This document shows, piece after piece, positions 42,641 through 52,636 of a DNA stretch of 61,106 bases (position 1 is its first letter; each line of letters starts with the position of its first letter). Source of the DNA: an uncultured Aureimonas sp. (GTDB lineage: Bacteria; Pseudomonadota; Alphaproteobacteria; Rhizobiales; Rhizobiaceae); the NCBI RefSeq assembly GCF_913775355.1, contig NZ_CAJYIU010000107.1, forward strand, positions 1-61,106, in the 5' to 3' direction. Position numbers and translations under genes: made by a program. Below the pieces are notes generated by a model. The model was not told the origin of the DNA and ran no database searches. It saw nothing but the letters and a program-made list of their open reading frames with translations.

Positions 42641-43672
42641 CTACCAGTCCCTTCGTCCACTGTCCGGTCGATCCTGTCGGCTCCTGCGCGGTGGCCACCC
42701 CTCGCGCTGGGCATCGCGATGTCCGTCCGCGTCCTCCGTCTGGTCGTGGAACAACATGACCTGCGTGGCATAGGGAATGTCGATTCCCTTCGCGTCGAGC
42801 GCCTGCTTGACGCCCTCCAGCACCTCGCCCTGCACCTTCACGAGGTTGAAGCCCTTGGACGGCGTCCACCAGCGCACGCGCAGGTTCACGCTGGAGGCCG
42901 CAAGGTCGAACACGATCACCTCCGGCGCAGGTTCCGAGACCACGGCCTCGACCTTGCCGATCGCCTCCAGAATAGCAGCGCGGGCTTCGGCGATGTCGTC
43001 GCCGTAGCCGATCCCGATATCGTACTGCGAGCGCCGCAGGGGACGCGCCGTGTTGACGGTGACGGAACTCGAATAGACGCTGGCGTTCGGGATGATGACC
43101 CGGCGCCCGTCGAACAGGATGATGATCGTCGCACGGGTCTCGATCCACTCCACCGTGCCCTCGAACCCGTCGACGATGATCTGATCGCCGACCTCGAACG
43201 GGCGCTGGATCAGGATCAGGAGCCCTGCAAGCCAGTTCTGGAGGATGTCCTTGAAGGCGAAGCCGATCGCCACCGAGCCGATGCCGAGGCCGGCGAGGAG
43301 GTCGCCGGGGTTGAGCGAGGGGATGACGATGGTCAGCGCGAGAAGCGTGCCGAACAGGAGCACCAGCCACTTCAGGAACGAGCCGAGGACGGCGCCGAGG
43401 TTGGCCCGCGCGTGCTTGTCCGCCCAGGCCCGAAACGAGCGCTCGATGGCCCAGCCGATGCCGAAGGCGATGGCGAAGACGACCAGCGCCACCACGATGT
43501 TGGGCAGGAGCTGCTGGAAGCCGACGACCCAGGTCTCGATCTTCGAGAGGACGAAGGCGGGATCGACTCGTACGGCCTGTTCGACGGTCTCTGGCGCGTT
43601 GGCGGCGATGGCATCGGCGGCGGTACCGGGATCGACGGCGGCAGGTGTCGCTTGGGCGAACGCTGGGCTCAT
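42641..43672 (-). CDS. Small-conductance mechanosensitive channel (MscS family)
   Basis: A 343-aa protein with an N-terminal signal-like or periplasmic stretch, three hydrophobic segments, and the pore-lining helix with glycine/alanine spacing (LLAGLGIGSVAIGFAFKDIL). The MscS beta domain follows (RPFEVGDQIIVDGFEGTVEWI, IIPNASVYSSSV). Such channels open under membrane tension and release solutes during osmotic downshock. The last 30 residues are charged and possibly disordered. It ends 52 bases from the small protein gene. Confidence 0.92.
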   Translation of the reverse strand: MSPAFAQATPAAVDPGTAADAIAANAPETVEQAVRVDPAFVLSKIETWVVGFQQLLPNIVVALVVFAIAFGIGWAIERSFRAWADKHARANLGAVLGSFLKWLVLLFGTLLALTIVIPSLNPGDLLAGLGIGSVAIGFAFKDILQNWLAGLLILIQRPFEVGDQIIVDGFEGTVEWIETRATIIILFDGRRVIIPNASVYSSSVTVNTARPLRRSQYDIGIGYGDDIAEARAAILEAIGKVEAVVSEPAPEVIVFDLAASSVNLRVRWWTPSKGFNLVKVQGEVLEGVKQALDAKGIDIPYATQVMLFHDQTEDADGHRDAQREGWPPRRSRQDRPDSGRRDW

Positions 43673-43739
43673 GCAGGACTCGAGTAAAGCAGGACCGGGA
43701 GGGCGGTCACCGTCAGATAGGGGACGTCATCGTTCCTGC

Positions 43740-43865
43740 ATGGGCCAAATCGACGCTTGGGACTGGCGCCGCGAGCCTGACGGCAAGCGCTGGTCATGGA
43801 TTTCCTTCGGTGACCGCTATCCGATATCGAACGCTAGATCCTCGGTCTGTACTGACGACAGGTAG
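43740..43865 (+). CDS. Possible tiny tryptophan-rich peptide, 41 aa
   Basis: The frame ATG 43740 reads MGQIDAWDWRREPDGKRWSW and continues to TAG, too short for the ORF track. The composition looks protein-like, but GGGGAC is about 13 bases upstream and no homologue is known to me. Confidence 0.22.
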   Translation: MGQIDAWDWRREPDGKRWSWISFGDRYPISNARSSVCTDDR

Positions 43866-43899
43866 TCGGAAATCTCGAAGCGCGACGGGGCGTCCGATG

Positions 43900-44265
43900 T
43901 CATGTTCTTTCTCCATGTCGTGCATGAAGGTAGTCGGAAAGGTCAGTGCGCCTGCCCTCCCAGTCGTCCGTCATGACCACCTGGATCTGGCGAGCGCGAA
44001 TACGCCAAGTTTCCCGAACGAACGACGCGGGCTCTCGAACTACGACGACATCGACCTCGTTGCGGACGAGTTTGCATCCCAGGACCTCCAGACCGAGGAC
44101 ATAGTCCCCGGCGGACAAGTTCGCAGAAACCGGGTAATTCGCATTGCTGGTTTCACGAACCGGATGCAACATGCCGCCCATTACGATCGGTATGAAGCCA
44201 GGTGAGGTGCGGCAGATCTGGAGAACGACGCGGTTCTCGGCGTCATCGAAGAATGCGTTGCTCAT
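43900..44265 (-). CDS. Hypothetical protein, 121 aa
   Basis: A soluble protein starting MSNAFFDDAENRVVLQ, with beta-rich text (VDVVVVREPASFVRETWRIRA) and an acidic-basic C-terminus. No signal peptide or membrane segment and no family recognised. It lies 25 bases downstream of the single-domain response regulator on the same strand, so the two may share a transcript. Confidence 0.6.
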   Translation of the reverse strand: MSNAFFDDAENRVVLQICRTSPGFIPIVMGGMLHPVRETSNANYPVSANLSAGDYVLGLEVLGCKLVRNEVDVVVVREPASFVRETWRIRARQIQVVMTDDWEGRRTDLSDYLHARHGERT

Positions 44266-44290
44266 GCCTATAGCGTCGCCGTCCCCTGCC

Positions 44291-44680
44291 TCAATTGACG
44301 ATCTGCGCCGCGATGCCGTTCAGCGCCTTAATGATCTCGTCCGGCGGATAGGGCTTGGCGAAGAACAGGCCATTCTCGGGCAGGTCTTCCTTGCCCACCT
44401 TCACACGTCCCGACGTCACCATGATGGTGACAGGCGGCCAGCGGTCCCGAACGGCACGGGCGAGTTTCAGCCCGTCCATGGTTCCGGGCATCTCCACATC
44501 GGTGAACAGGACGCGAATGTCGGAGTGGCGCTCGAGATGCCGGATCGCCTGATCCGCGTTCCTCGCCTCGTAGACCGTGAAGCCGGCCTCCTCACAGAGG
44601 TCGACGGCCTCGGCGCGCACCAGCGCATCGTCCTCGACGACCAGGACGGCGTAACGTGCAGGGTTGAACGATTGTGCCAT
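44291..44680 (-). CDS. Single-domain response regulator (CheY-like receiver)
   Basis: A 129-aa receiver domain with acidic pair VVEDDALVR, phospho-acceptor in LFTDVEMPG, MVTSG and the lysine in FAKPYPPDE. It has no output domain, so it signals through protein contact. It follows the 741-aa HWE kinase by 14 bases and is the probable phosphate acceptor of that kinase. Similar pairs feed general stress or light responses in alphaproteobacteria, which is inference here. Confidence 0.9.
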   Translation of the reverse strand: MAQSFNPARYAVLVVEDDALVRAEAVDLCEEAGFTVYEARNADQAIRHLERHSDIRVLFTDVEMPGTMDGLKLARAVRDRWPPVTIMVTSGRVKVGKEDLPENGLFFAKPYPPDEIIKALNGIAAQIVN

Positions 44681-44694
44681 GTTGACGTCCCACC

Positions 44695-46920
44695 TTACGA
44701 CGCGAGATCAAGGCGGTCGGACGCGCCTGTCAGTTTGAAACGGATGCCGGACGGGTCGAAATCGATGCGACCCTCTCCGTCGAAATAGGACGCGACGATC
44801 CGCTCGATCAGGCGAGAGCCGAAGCCGCGTCGTTCCGGTGCGCTAACGGTCGGTCCGCCCGTTTCGATCCAGGTGAACACGAACGCACCGTCCACGATCG
44901 TCCAGGACACGCGCACCGTTCCCGTCGCATTCGACAATGCGCCATACTTTGCGGCGTTGGTTGCCAACTCGTGGATGGCGAGCGAAAGGCCCAGGGCCTG
45001 CTGGGACGTCAGAAGGAGGCGCTCACCGTCTATGTGGATGCGCCCGTCTCCCGTCTGGTGAGGAGCGATCGCCGCAGCCACCACTTCAAGGGCGTCGGCG
45101 TCGGTCGACGCGGCCTGTGTCAGGATATCCTGCGCCCGAGCCAAGGCGCCGAGACGATGCGACAGGGCGTTGCGCGCCTCTTCCATCGAGGTCGCCTGAC
45201 GAAGCGTCTGCGTCGCGATGGCCTGCACCATGGCGAGCGTGTTCTTCATTCGATGCGCGAGTTCCTGAGCCAGAACCGTCCGAACCTCCTCCGCCTCCTT
45301 GAGGGCCGTGATGTCTCGCGAGACGGAGAGGATGCGCTCTGGCCTACCATCCGCGCCGAGGATCGGGGACACCTGAACATCCCAGTATCGCCTGTTCCCC
45401 TTGAGGGTCTCGGCATAGCCCTGGAAGGCCGATGGCACGCCCATCCGCGCAGCCGCGACGGCGTTCTTCGCGGCGACGTTGCCTTCCTCTTGCCAGAAGT
45501 CGGGCCACGGACATCCGGCGATGGCGTTGAAGTCGGACACTTCCATGACGCGCTGGCCGCCCTCGCTCATGAAGACGAGGTTGGCGTCGATATCCAGGAC
45601 CTTGATGCAGTCGTTGGAAGAAGCAAGGACGCTTCGCAGGAACTGCTCGCTGTCGCGCAACATCGCAGCGGCGCGGTCACGCTCGGCTTCGACGGCACGG
45701 CGCTCCTCGATGTCGATCACGACGCCTGGAAAGCTCGTCGGCGTCCCATCGTCCGCGAGATCCACCCGGCCATTCGCCTCGAGCCAGTAGTAGCGACCGT
45801 CCGCACGCCGTGTGCGGTACTGGTGGATATAGGCCCCACCTCGAGCGATGGCCTCGTTGATCGCAGCAGCAAGGGCGTCCTGATCGTCGGGATGCACGGT
45901 CTCGACGATCTGCTCGAGCGGAATGCCGTCGCGCCCCAGGGCCGGATCCAGGCCGAACGCCTTCGCGAAGGGTTCGTCGATCGTGAAGCGGTCTGCCTGG
46001 ATATCCCAGTGCCAGGTACCGATGATCGCACCCGCTCCGAGCGCCAACCGGACCCGCTCGATGTTCTCGCGAGCGATTGCTTCGCTAGCGCGCAGGGCGG
46101 CTTCCGCGTTCTTGCGTGGCGTCACGTCGTTGAAGAAGATGGCGATCTGCCGCTCGGCCGGGTTGCCCACGCGAATGGCACGAACGTCGAACCAACGACC
46201 AAAGGCCTCGGCATAGCTTTCGAAGGTCGCAGGCTCGCCCGTCCATGCGACACGCCCGTAGGTCTCGAACCAAAACTGCTCCAGGTTCGGCGCGAACTCC
46301 GTCACCCACTTGCCGCGAAGATTGACGCCAGCCTGCCGTTCGAAGGCGGGGTTCGCCTCGAGGAAGCGATAGTCCACCGGCCTGTCGTCGGCGTCGAACT
46401 TGACCTCGACCAAGGCGAACGCCGTGTCGATCGTTTCGAGAAGCGTCCTGAACCGCTCCTCCGAGACGCGCAACCGCTCACCCGCGATCCGTTGCGCCGT
46501 ACGGTCACGCAGGATCTTCACGAAGCCTCTATGGGATCCGTCGTCGTCCCGCAGCGGCATCATCTCGCCCGAGGCCCAGAAACGGGATCCATCCTTGCGC
46601 AGATGCCAGCGCTCGTCCGCGGCGCTTCCGTCGCTCAAGGCGATCGACATCTCCGTCTCGATACGGCCGTTGGCGCGGTCTTCCGGCGTGAAGAAGCGGT
46701 TGGCGGTTTCGCCGATCATTTCCCGAGCCGACCAACCCATCGTGCGTTCGGCGCCGCGGTTCCAATCGGTGATGATGCCCGCCGGATCCGTCACCACGAT
46801 CCCGAAATCGACAGCGCTTTCGAAGACGGCTTCACGCAGGCGGGTCCGCTCGGCTTCGTCGACCTGCGCCTGCAGGTGCTCGACCCGAGCCTCCAAATCC
46901 TCGCGTAGAAGCGTTTCCAT
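44695..46920 (-). CDS. Multi-PAS HWE-type sensor histidine kinase
   Basis: A 741-aa cytosolic kinase. An initial coiled coil is followed by four PAS/PAC regions (about 25-150, 155-270, 285-410 and 425-540) and the HWE kinase core. That core has the phospho-histidine in ELAHRMKNTLAMVQAIA, an ATP-binding domain with an N-box-like IHELATNAAKYGAL, and the diagnostic W-x-E in FTWIETGGP. No membrane segment is present. The PAS domains may bind flavin, haem or another small cue; none can be assigned. It is transcribed ahead of a single-domain response regulator. Confidence 0.92.
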   Translation of the reverse strand: METLLREDLEARVEHLQAQVDEAERTRLREAVFESAVDFGIVVTDPAGIITDWNRGAERTMGWSAREMIGETANRFFTPEDRANGRIETEMSIALSDGSAADERWHLRKDGSRFWASGEMMPLRDDDGSHRGFVKILRDRTAQRIAGERLRVSEERFRTLLETIDTAFALVEVKFDADDRPVDYRFLEANPAFERQAGVNLRGKWVTEFAPNLEQFWFETYGRVAWTGEPATFESYAEAFGRWFDVRAIRVGNPAERQIAIFFNDVTPRKNAEAALRASEAIARENIERVRLALGAGAIIGTWHWDIQADRFTIDEPFAKAFGLDPALGRDGIPLEQIVETVHPDDQDALAAAINEAIARGGAYIHQYRTRRADGRYYWLEANGRVDLADDGTPTSFPGVVIDIEERRAVEAERDRAAAMLRDSEQFLRSVLASSNDCIKVLDIDANLVFMSEGGQRVMEVSDFNAIAGCPWPDFWQEEGNVAAKNAVAAARMGVPSAFQGYAETLKGNRRYWDVQVSPILGADGRPERILSVSRDITALKEAEEVRTVLAQELAHRMKNTLAMVQAIATQTLRQATSMEEARNALSHRLGALARAQDILTQAASTDADALEVVAAAIAPHQTGDGRIHIDGERLLLTSQQALGLSLAIHELATNAAKYGALSNATGTVRVSWTIVDGAFVFTWIETGGPTVSAPERRGFGSRLIERIVASYFDGEGRIDFDPSGIRFKLTGASDRLDLAS

Positions 46921-47280
46921 GGTTGCAGTTCACCCAGACGAAGGTTTGCCAGTTGGACAGCTTCTACCCGAAAGCCGACGCATCCGGGCGGGAAAATGCG
47001 ATAATCCGTCGGGCACGACTAGCGTCTTCACGATCGAATTCGCATCCGATCCGAACATGGCCTGAATCGGGATCGCCTTCGGACGGGCGGAAATCCTCTC
47101 GGCCCGCCGGCAGGCTTGGTGCCGAGTGAGCGCCACGACGTTTCGACTGACCGTCGATCACTGTGCATGGCGGCTGTCGAAGGCTCTCCATGCTGCCGAG
47201 GCATCCGTCATCGGCTCAGGCGGGTCGGTCTGCCCTCAATGGGAGGAGCCGACGCGCACCGCACGCCGGCCGTTTGCGTC
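46921..47280. other. Gap between kinase and hydrolase genes
   Basis: It should contain the leftward promoter of the kinase. I see no GGAAC-type motif, terminator or small gene here. Confidence 0.4.
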
Positions 47281-48099
47281 TCAGTTGAGGAAGGCGATGA
47301 GGTCGCTGTTCAACCGCTCGGGAGCGGTCGCGAACAGGCCATGCGGCTCACCCTCGTATTCGATCAGCCGCGCACCGGCGATCCCCTTGGCGGCGGCTCG
47401 CCCGGACGCATCGATCGGCACCGTCTTGTCGCCGGTGCCGTGGATGACAAGCGTCGGGATCGTGAAGCTCTTGAAATCGGGACGGAAGTCGGTGCGACCG
47501 AAGGCATCCACGCACTCGATCGTGGCCTTCGGGCTCGCCATGACGCCAAGCACGAAGCTCCAGTCGAGAACGCCCTGGCTGACCGGGCTCGTCACGAAGC
47601 CGACGCCGTAGAAGGTCTTGGCGAAGCTCTGAAGGAAGGCGAAGCGGTCCTTGCGAATCTGCAGCTTCATGTCCTCGAAGACGCTCGCGTCGACGCCGTC
47701 GGGATTGCTTTCGTCCTTGAGAAGATACCCTGCCACCGAGGCGACCAGTACGGCCTTGGCGACACGCCCGGCGCCGTGACGGCTGAGATACCGGGCGATC
47801 TCGCCCCCACCCATCGAGAAACCGACGAGCGAGACGCTCTGCAGATCCAGCCCCTCGATCACCGCTGCCAGATCGTCGGCGAACGTGTCGTAGTCGTAGC
47901 CGCTTGCCGGGTGGCCGGACTGACCGAAGCCGCGCCGGTCATAGGTGATCACGCGGAAGTTCGCTTCGAGCAGCGCCACGGTCTGGTACTCGAACATGTC
48001 TCCGGTCAGCGGCCAGCCGTGGATCAGAACGACCGGCCGGCCCTGTCCCATGTCCTTGACGTGCAACTGGGTGCCGTCCTTCGCTTCGATGTATGCCAT
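47281..48099 (-). CDS. Alpha/beta hydrolase, non-haem chloroperoxidase-like
   Basis: ATG 48099 (MAYIEAKDG) is chosen because AAGGAG precedes it and the ORF-track extension is arginine-rich non-coding text. The 272-aa protein has the oxyanion motif IHGWPLTG, nucleophile elbow GFSMGG, an acid in HGTGDKTVP and the histidine in EPHGLF. This matches the chloroperoxidase/esterase group whose perhydrolase activity is often noted; the natural substrate is usually unknown. An EcfG-like promoter lies just upstream. Confidence 0.92.
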   Translation of the reverse strand: MAYIEAKDGTQLHVKDMGQGRPVVLIHGWPLTGDMFEYQTVALLEANFRVITYDRRGFGQSGHPASGYDYDTFADDLAAVIEGLDLQSVSLVGFSMGGGEIARYLSRHGAGRVAKAVLVASVAGYLLKDESNPDGVDASVFEDMKLQIRKDRFAFLQSFAKTFYGVGFVTSPVSQGVLDWSFVLGVMASPKATIECVDAFGRTDFRPDFKSFTIPTLVIHGTGDKTVPIDASGRAAAKGIAGARLIEYEGEPHGLFATAPERLNSDLIAFLN

Positions 48100-48129
48100 G
48101 CGGGAACTCCTTGGGTTCGATCGCAGACA

Positions 48130-48155
48130 AACCCAGGCGGGACTTCTCCTGTTCC
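48130..48155 (-). promoter_or_regulatory. EcfG-like general stress promoter of the alpha/beta hydrolase gene
   Basis: On the minus strand GGAAC (48155-48151), 17 bases, GGTT (48133-48130), about 31 bases before the start codon. The consensus known for alphaproteobacterial EcfG sigma factors is GGAAC-N16/17-CGTT. Confidence 0.6.
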
Positions 48156-48376
48156 GAAGACGAGAGCTGAAGTGTCCGTTTCCACGGATGGCGAAATCGA
48201 CTGGCCTCATGCGGTCATGCCGTAACCCAAGCGAGCATTGTCGGCTCCTTGGACGGACATTCCCCCGACGCCGCACTTTGACCTTGCAACGACCCCTCGA
48301 TTTGGTCATGGCGAATGCCCAAGGATGTTCCTGCCGATCGTCCGTCCCCGCCCGCTGTCAAGCCAGAGATACCGCC

Positions 48377-49501
48377 ATGTTCCGTTACAGCGACCAGCGC
48401 ATGGCCAAGCAGATCGTGGCGCACGACTGGAGCGGGACGGCGATCGGTGCGCCCGACGGCTGGCCGCCCGCGTTGCGGACGATCCTCGATCTCATGATGT
48501 CCTCGAAGTTTCCGATGTTCGCCGCCTGGGGGCCGGATCTCATCTTCCTCTACAACGACGCCTATGCACCGATGCTCGGCGCCAAGGAGCCGACGGCACT
48601 CGGGCGCCCGTTCTCCGAGGTCTGGAGCGACATCTGGGTCGACATCCTGCCGCTCGTCGAGGGCGCGCTCGCGGGCCGTGCGACCTGGATGGAGGACCTG
48701 CCGCTGGTGATGCACCGGAGCGGCTATCCCGAGCAGACCTACTGGACGTTCTCCTATTCCGCCGCCCACGACGACAGCGGCGCGATCGCCGGCATGTTCT
48801 GCGCCTGCCAGGAGACGACGGGCCGCGTCGAGAGCGAGCGGACGCTGAAGCAGCGCGAGGAAACGCTGGCCGAAGCGGTGACGTACCAGCGAACCCTTCT
48901 GGACGAGAAGGACATCCTGCTCGCCGAGGTGAACCACCGCGTCAAGAACAGCCTGCAGCTCGTCGTGAGCGCCCTCAACCTGCAAAGCCGCCGCGTCACG
49001 GACGCGGCCACGAAGGTCGCGTTCGAGCAGGCCATCACGCGTGTGAAGGCGATCACCTCCGTCCACGAAAGGCTCTACAAGTCGGCCAGCCCCCTGGTCG
49101 TGGAGATGCCGAGCTACCTCGACGGCCTGGTCGCCGACCTCGTCGACGGGTCGGAACTTCAGGACCGCATCGCGGTTGAGTGCGACCACATCGAACTGAA
49201 GACCGAGCGCGCGATCCCGATCGCGTTGATTGTGAACGAGTTGATCACGAACGTGCTGAAATACGCGTATCCCCCAGGGCGGCCCGGTCCGGTCACCCTC
49301 AAGCTTAAGGCTTCGGAAGGCGGGCTGATCGTATTGTCGGTATCCGACGAGGGAACCGGCATGTCGAGCACGACGACCACGGGTGGGCTTGGGACCCGGC
49401 TGATCGATACCATGGCCGGCCAGCTCGGCGGCACGATCGACAGGCAGATCGACGAGCGCGGCTACAGCGTGTCCGTCACCTTTCCGAAGGAGGAGGTGTG
49501 A
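48377..49501 (+). CDS. PAS-containing HisKA_2/HWE-type sensor histidine kinase
   Basis: ATG 48377 (MFRYSDQRMAKQIVAHDW) gives 374 aa; the longer ORF-track start overlaps the divergent hydrolase gene. A PAS-like region (about 15-150, GWPPALRTILDLMMSSKFPM at its start) is followed by the kinase core with EVNHRVKNSLQLVVSALNLQ, ELITNVLKYAYP and GGLGTRLIDTMAGQLGG. No membrane segment. Its TGA overlaps the ATG of a response regulator by one base, so the two are a coupled pair. Confidence 0.9.
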   Translation: MFRYSDQRMAKQIVAHDWSGTAIGAPDGWPPALRTILDLMMSSKFPMFAAWGPDLIFLYNDAYAPMLGAKEPTALGRPFSEVWSDIWVDILPLVEGALAGRATWMEDLPLVMHRSGYPEQTYWTFSYSAAHDDSGAIAGMFCACQETTGRVESERTLKQREETLAEAVTYQRTLLDEKDILLAEVNHRVKNSLQLVVSALNLQSRRVTDAATKVAFEQAITRVKAITSVHERLYKSASPLVVEMPSYLDGLVADLVDGSELQDRIAVECDHIELKTERAIPIALIVNELITNVLKYAYPPGRPGPVTLKLKASEGGLIVLSVSDEGTGMSSTTTTGGLGTRLIDTMAGQLGGTIDRQIDERGYSVSVTFPKEEV

Positions 49502-49893
49502 TGCCGCTGACCGTGATGATCGTCGAGGACGAGATGCTCCTTGCCATGGACCTCGAAGACATCCTGACCGACGCGGGGTATCGTGTCATCGGCAACGCCG
49601 TGGACATGCACCAGGCCATCGCCCTGTGCGAGAAACATGGGCAGCGCATCGACATCGCCATCATGGACGTCCACCTCGCGCGTGGTACGAGCGGCGTGGA
49701 AACGGCGAAGGTGCTGCGGCAGCGGTGGAACATCCCCTCGCTCTTCGTCAGCGGCAACATCGACGAGAAGATGCAGGCGCTCGCGCTCGAATGGGCGCCG
49801 GTCGGCTTCGTCGGCAAGCCGTTCTCCCAGCGCGCCGTTCTCGCGGCGCTGGCTTCGGTCGTGTCCAGCGGAACGGCGGCGCAGGCGGTCTGA
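49501..49893 (+). CDS. Single-domain response regulator paired with the upstream kinase
   Basis: A 130-aa receiver with VEDEML (acidic pocket), IAIMDVHLARG (phospho-aspartate), LFVSGN and VGKPFSQ (lysine). No output domain. ATG 49501 shares a base with the kinase stop, and the ribosome site AGGAGG lies in the kinase 3' end. It is probably the direct target of the kinase encoded upstream. Confidence 0.9.
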   Translation: MPLTVMIVEDEMLLAMDLEDILTDAGYRVIGNAVDMHQAIALCEKHGQRIDIAIMDVHLARGTSGVETAKVLRQRWNIPSLFVSGNIDEKMQALALEWAPVGFVGKPFSQRAVLAALASVVSSGTAAQAV

Positions 49894-49998
49894 GGGGCGC
49901 CTATCGAAAAAAAGCGAGAAGGTGGGACTTTCCATGGCCGTTCTGGTCGAGGATGACCGCTACCAGTCCGTCATTCATGTTCGGAGGGCGATGTCCTC

Positions 49999-52464
49999 TT
50001 GACCACCGACAACCTCGAAGGCCGTCACGCGGCGGAGGTCACTTCTACGGCGTCCGCCTTTCTCGACGGGGGCGGGGAGGCGTCCCGCATGATCCGCGAA
50101 CGCGACTGGACGGGCCATCCGCTGGGTCCCCCGGAGCGGTGGCCGCCGGAACTGCGCTCGGCGATCAGCCTCATGCTGAACTCCCCGGAGTCGATGATCC
50201 TTGCCTGGGGCCCGGACCTCAGCTTCTTCTTCAACGAGACCTACTTTCCGCTCCTGGGGCCGCGGCTTCCTTGGGCGATGGGCGAACGCTTCGATAAGGT
50301 CTGGGCCGACGGCTGGGAGCAGGCCAAGCCGATCATCGACGAGGCGTTTGCCGGACGCAGCCGGCGCTTCGTCGATCTGCCGTGGAAGCTCGACACCGAT
50401 CGCGGGGTCCAGGATACGTGGTGGACGTTCTCCTACTCGCGGGTACTCGATTCGCAGGGCCGCGTCGCGGGTCTCTTCATCTTCACCAACGAGACCACGG
50501 AACGCGTTCGCGGCGACCAGGCCCTGCGCGACAGCGAGGCCCAGTTCCGCGCCTTTGCCCAGGCCGTGCCGAACCAGGTCTGGGCGTCGCGCCCCGACGG
50601 CAACCTGTATTGGTTCAACGAGCAGGTCTACGCCTACACGGGAGATGAAAGGGGAAGCCTCGACGGGACCACGCAATGGGGTCGCATCGTGCATCCCGAC
50701 GATCTTTCGGCAGCAGGGGAGGCATGGTCCCGCTCCCTGGCGACGGGGCAACTCTACGAGATCGAGTTCCGCATCCGGCGAGCCGACGGGACTTACCGTT
50801 GGTTTCTCGTGCGGGCGGAACCGGTGCGGGGCGACGACGGCGCGATCGTCCAGTGGGTCGGCACCAACACCGATATCGACCAGCGCCGCAGGCAGGCCGA
50901 GAAGATCGAGCGGTTCGCGGCGAGCCTCGAGGAACAGGTCCGCGAGCGCACGGCCGACCGCAACGCGCTGTGGCAACTGACGTCCGACCTCATGCTTCGA
51001 GCGACCTTTGAGGGGATCATGACGGCCGTCAACCCGGCCTGGACCGAGGTGCTTGGCTGGAGCGAGGACGAGCTGGTCGGCGCCAGCCTCTTCGACTTCA
51101 TCCATCCCGACGACCTCGCCCATACGCTCACAGGCGCGAGGGAGCTGTCGGAGGGAACCGGTCATGCCCGCTTCCAGAACAGGTACCGCAGGGAGGACGG
51201 CACCTATCGCTGGATCAGTTGGTCGACCCGTCCCGGCGAAGGCGTGATCAACGCCATAGGCCGCGACGTGACCCTCGATATCGAACGCGCCGAGGCCCTG
51301 GCCGCGACCGAGGAGGCGCTTCGGCAGAGCCAGAAGATGGAAGCGGTCGGGCAGTTGACGGGTGGTCTCGCGCACGACTTTAACAATCTCCTGGCCGGCA
51401 TCTCGGGCAGCCTCGACATGATGCAGACGCGGATTCACCAGGGACGGCTCGGCGAGCTCGATCGTTACATGATGGGCGCGCAGGGCGCGGCCAGGCGGGC
51501 GGCGGCCCTGACGCATCGTCTGCTCGCCTTCTCCCGGCGCCAGACGCTGGAGCCCAAGGCGACCGATGTCGACAGGCTGGTGGCGGGAATGGCGGACATG
51601 GTTCGCAGGACCGTCGGTCCCGAGATCGCCGTCGAATTCCACGCGACGCCGGACCTGTGGTCGACGCTCGTGGATCCCAACCAGTTGGAGAACGCGCTCC
51701 TCAACCTGTGCATCAACGCAAGAGATGCGATGCCGGACGGCGGGCGGATCGTTGTGGAAACGGGAAACCGGTCGTTGGACGAGCGCTCGGCCGCCGGACG
51801 CGATCTTCCGCCGGGGGACTACGTATCGCTGTCGGTGTCCGACGATGGGGTCGGCATGTCGTCCGACGTCATGGAGCGCGTGTTCGAGCCGTTCTTCACG
51901 ACCAAGCCGATCGGCGTGGGGACGGGGCTTGGCCTGTCGATGATCTACGGCTTCGCCAAGCAGTCGAACGGACAAGTGCGCATTCATTCCGAAGTCGGCC
52001 GGGGCACGACCGTGACGATGCTTCTTCCCAGACACGGAACAGCGGAAGCCGCCGTGGACCTTACGGCGGCCGAGGATGCCGGACCGCAGGCGGCGGTTGG
52101 CGGCACGGTGCTGGTGATCGACGACGAGCCGCTCGTGCGAATGCTCGTCGTCGATGTTCTGGAAGACCTGGGATACCGGGCGATCGAGGCGGACGACGGC
52201 CCGGCGGGGCTGAAGGTGTTGCGCTCCGATACTCGCATCGACCTCCTCGTCACGGACGTCGGATTGCCGAAGGGGATGAACGGCCGGCAGGTTGCGGACG
52301 CGGCTCGGCAACTGAGGCCAGGCCTGAAGGTACTGTTCATCACGGGCTATGCCGAAACCGCCGTTCTCAACCATGGCCATCTCGATCCCGGCATGCAGGT
52401 CGTCACCAAGCCGTTCGACATGGCCGTTCTCGCCAAACGGATCCAGGAGATCGTTTCGGAATAG
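49999..52464 (+). CDS. Hybrid histidine kinase: three PAS regions, kinase core and receiver
   Basis: TTG 49999 is the likely start: GGAGGG lies ten bases upstream, and no ATG or GTG exists between it and the in-frame stop at 49954. The 821-aa protein has PAS regions (about 30-180, 185-310 and 330-440). The HisKA core follows (GQLTGGLAHDFNNLLAGISG), then ATP-binding domain boxes (NQLENALLNLCINARDAM, DDGVGM, GTGLGLSMIYG) and a C-terminal receiver (VIDDEPLVR, LLVTDVGLP, TKPF). The N-terminal PAS resembles that of the preceding kinase, which suggests a shared type of signal. Cytosolic. Confidence 0.9.
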   Translation: MTTDNLEGRHAAEVTSTASAFLDGGGEASRMIRERDWTGHPLGPPERWPPELRSAISLMLNSPESMILAWGPDLSFFFNETYFPLLGPRLPWAMGERFDKVWADGWEQAKPIIDEAFAGRSRRFVDLPWKLDTDRGVQDTWWTFSYSRVLDSQGRVAGLFIFTNETTERVRGDQALRDSEAQFRAFAQAVPNQVWASRPDGNLYWFNEQVYAYTGDERGSLDGTTQWGRIVHPDDLSAAGEAWSRSLATGQLYEIEFRIRRADGTYRWFLVRAEPVRGDDGAIVQWVGTNTDIDQRRRQAEKIERFAASLEEQVRERTADRNALWQLTSDLMLRATFEGIMTAVNPAWTEVLGWSEDELVGASLFDFIHPDDLAHTLTGARELSEGTGHARFQNRYRREDGTYRWISWSTRPGEGVINAIGRDVTLDIERAEALAATEEALRQSQKMEAVGQLTGGLAHDFNNLLAGISGSLDMMQTRIHQGRLGELDRYMMGAQGAARRAAALTHRLLAFSRRQTLEPKATDVDRLVAGMADMVRRTVGPEIAVEFHATPDLWSTLVDPNQLENALLNLCINARDAMPDGGRIVVETGNRSLDERSAAGRDLPPGDYVSLSVSDDGVGMSSDVMERVFEPFFTTKPIGVGTGLGLSMIYGFAKQSNGQVRIHSEVGRGTTVTMLLPRHGTAEAAVDLTAAEDAGPQAAVGGTVLVIDDEPLVRMLVVDVLEDLGYRAIEADDGPAGLKVLRSDTRIDLLVTDVGLPKGMNGRQVADAARQLRPGLKVLFITGYAETAVLNHGHLDPGMQVVTKPFDMAVLAKRIQEIVSE

Positions 52465-52562
52465 GCGCTCCAACACCGGTAAAACGGCGTCTTTTGTCCG
52501 TTTGCCGGGCCCTTGCACGTGGATTTCCACGCGGCGGCTGAACAATGCGTCGGGCCTGCTGC

Positions 52563-52588
52563 GGAACTCTCCTCGTGCGCGATCCTTT
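52563..52588 (+). promoter_or_regulatory. EcfG-like promoter of the first catalase-like gene (weak -10)
   Basis: GGAAC (52563-52567), 17 bases, CTTT (52585-52588), 49 bases before ATG 52637. The -10 deviates from CGTT, but the same CTTT form occurs before the second catalase-like gene. Confidence 0.4.
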
Positions 52589-52636
52589 TGGCTCCACGCC
52601 CACGCCTTTCTAAACCGGGCGCCGAGGGGACCAGTC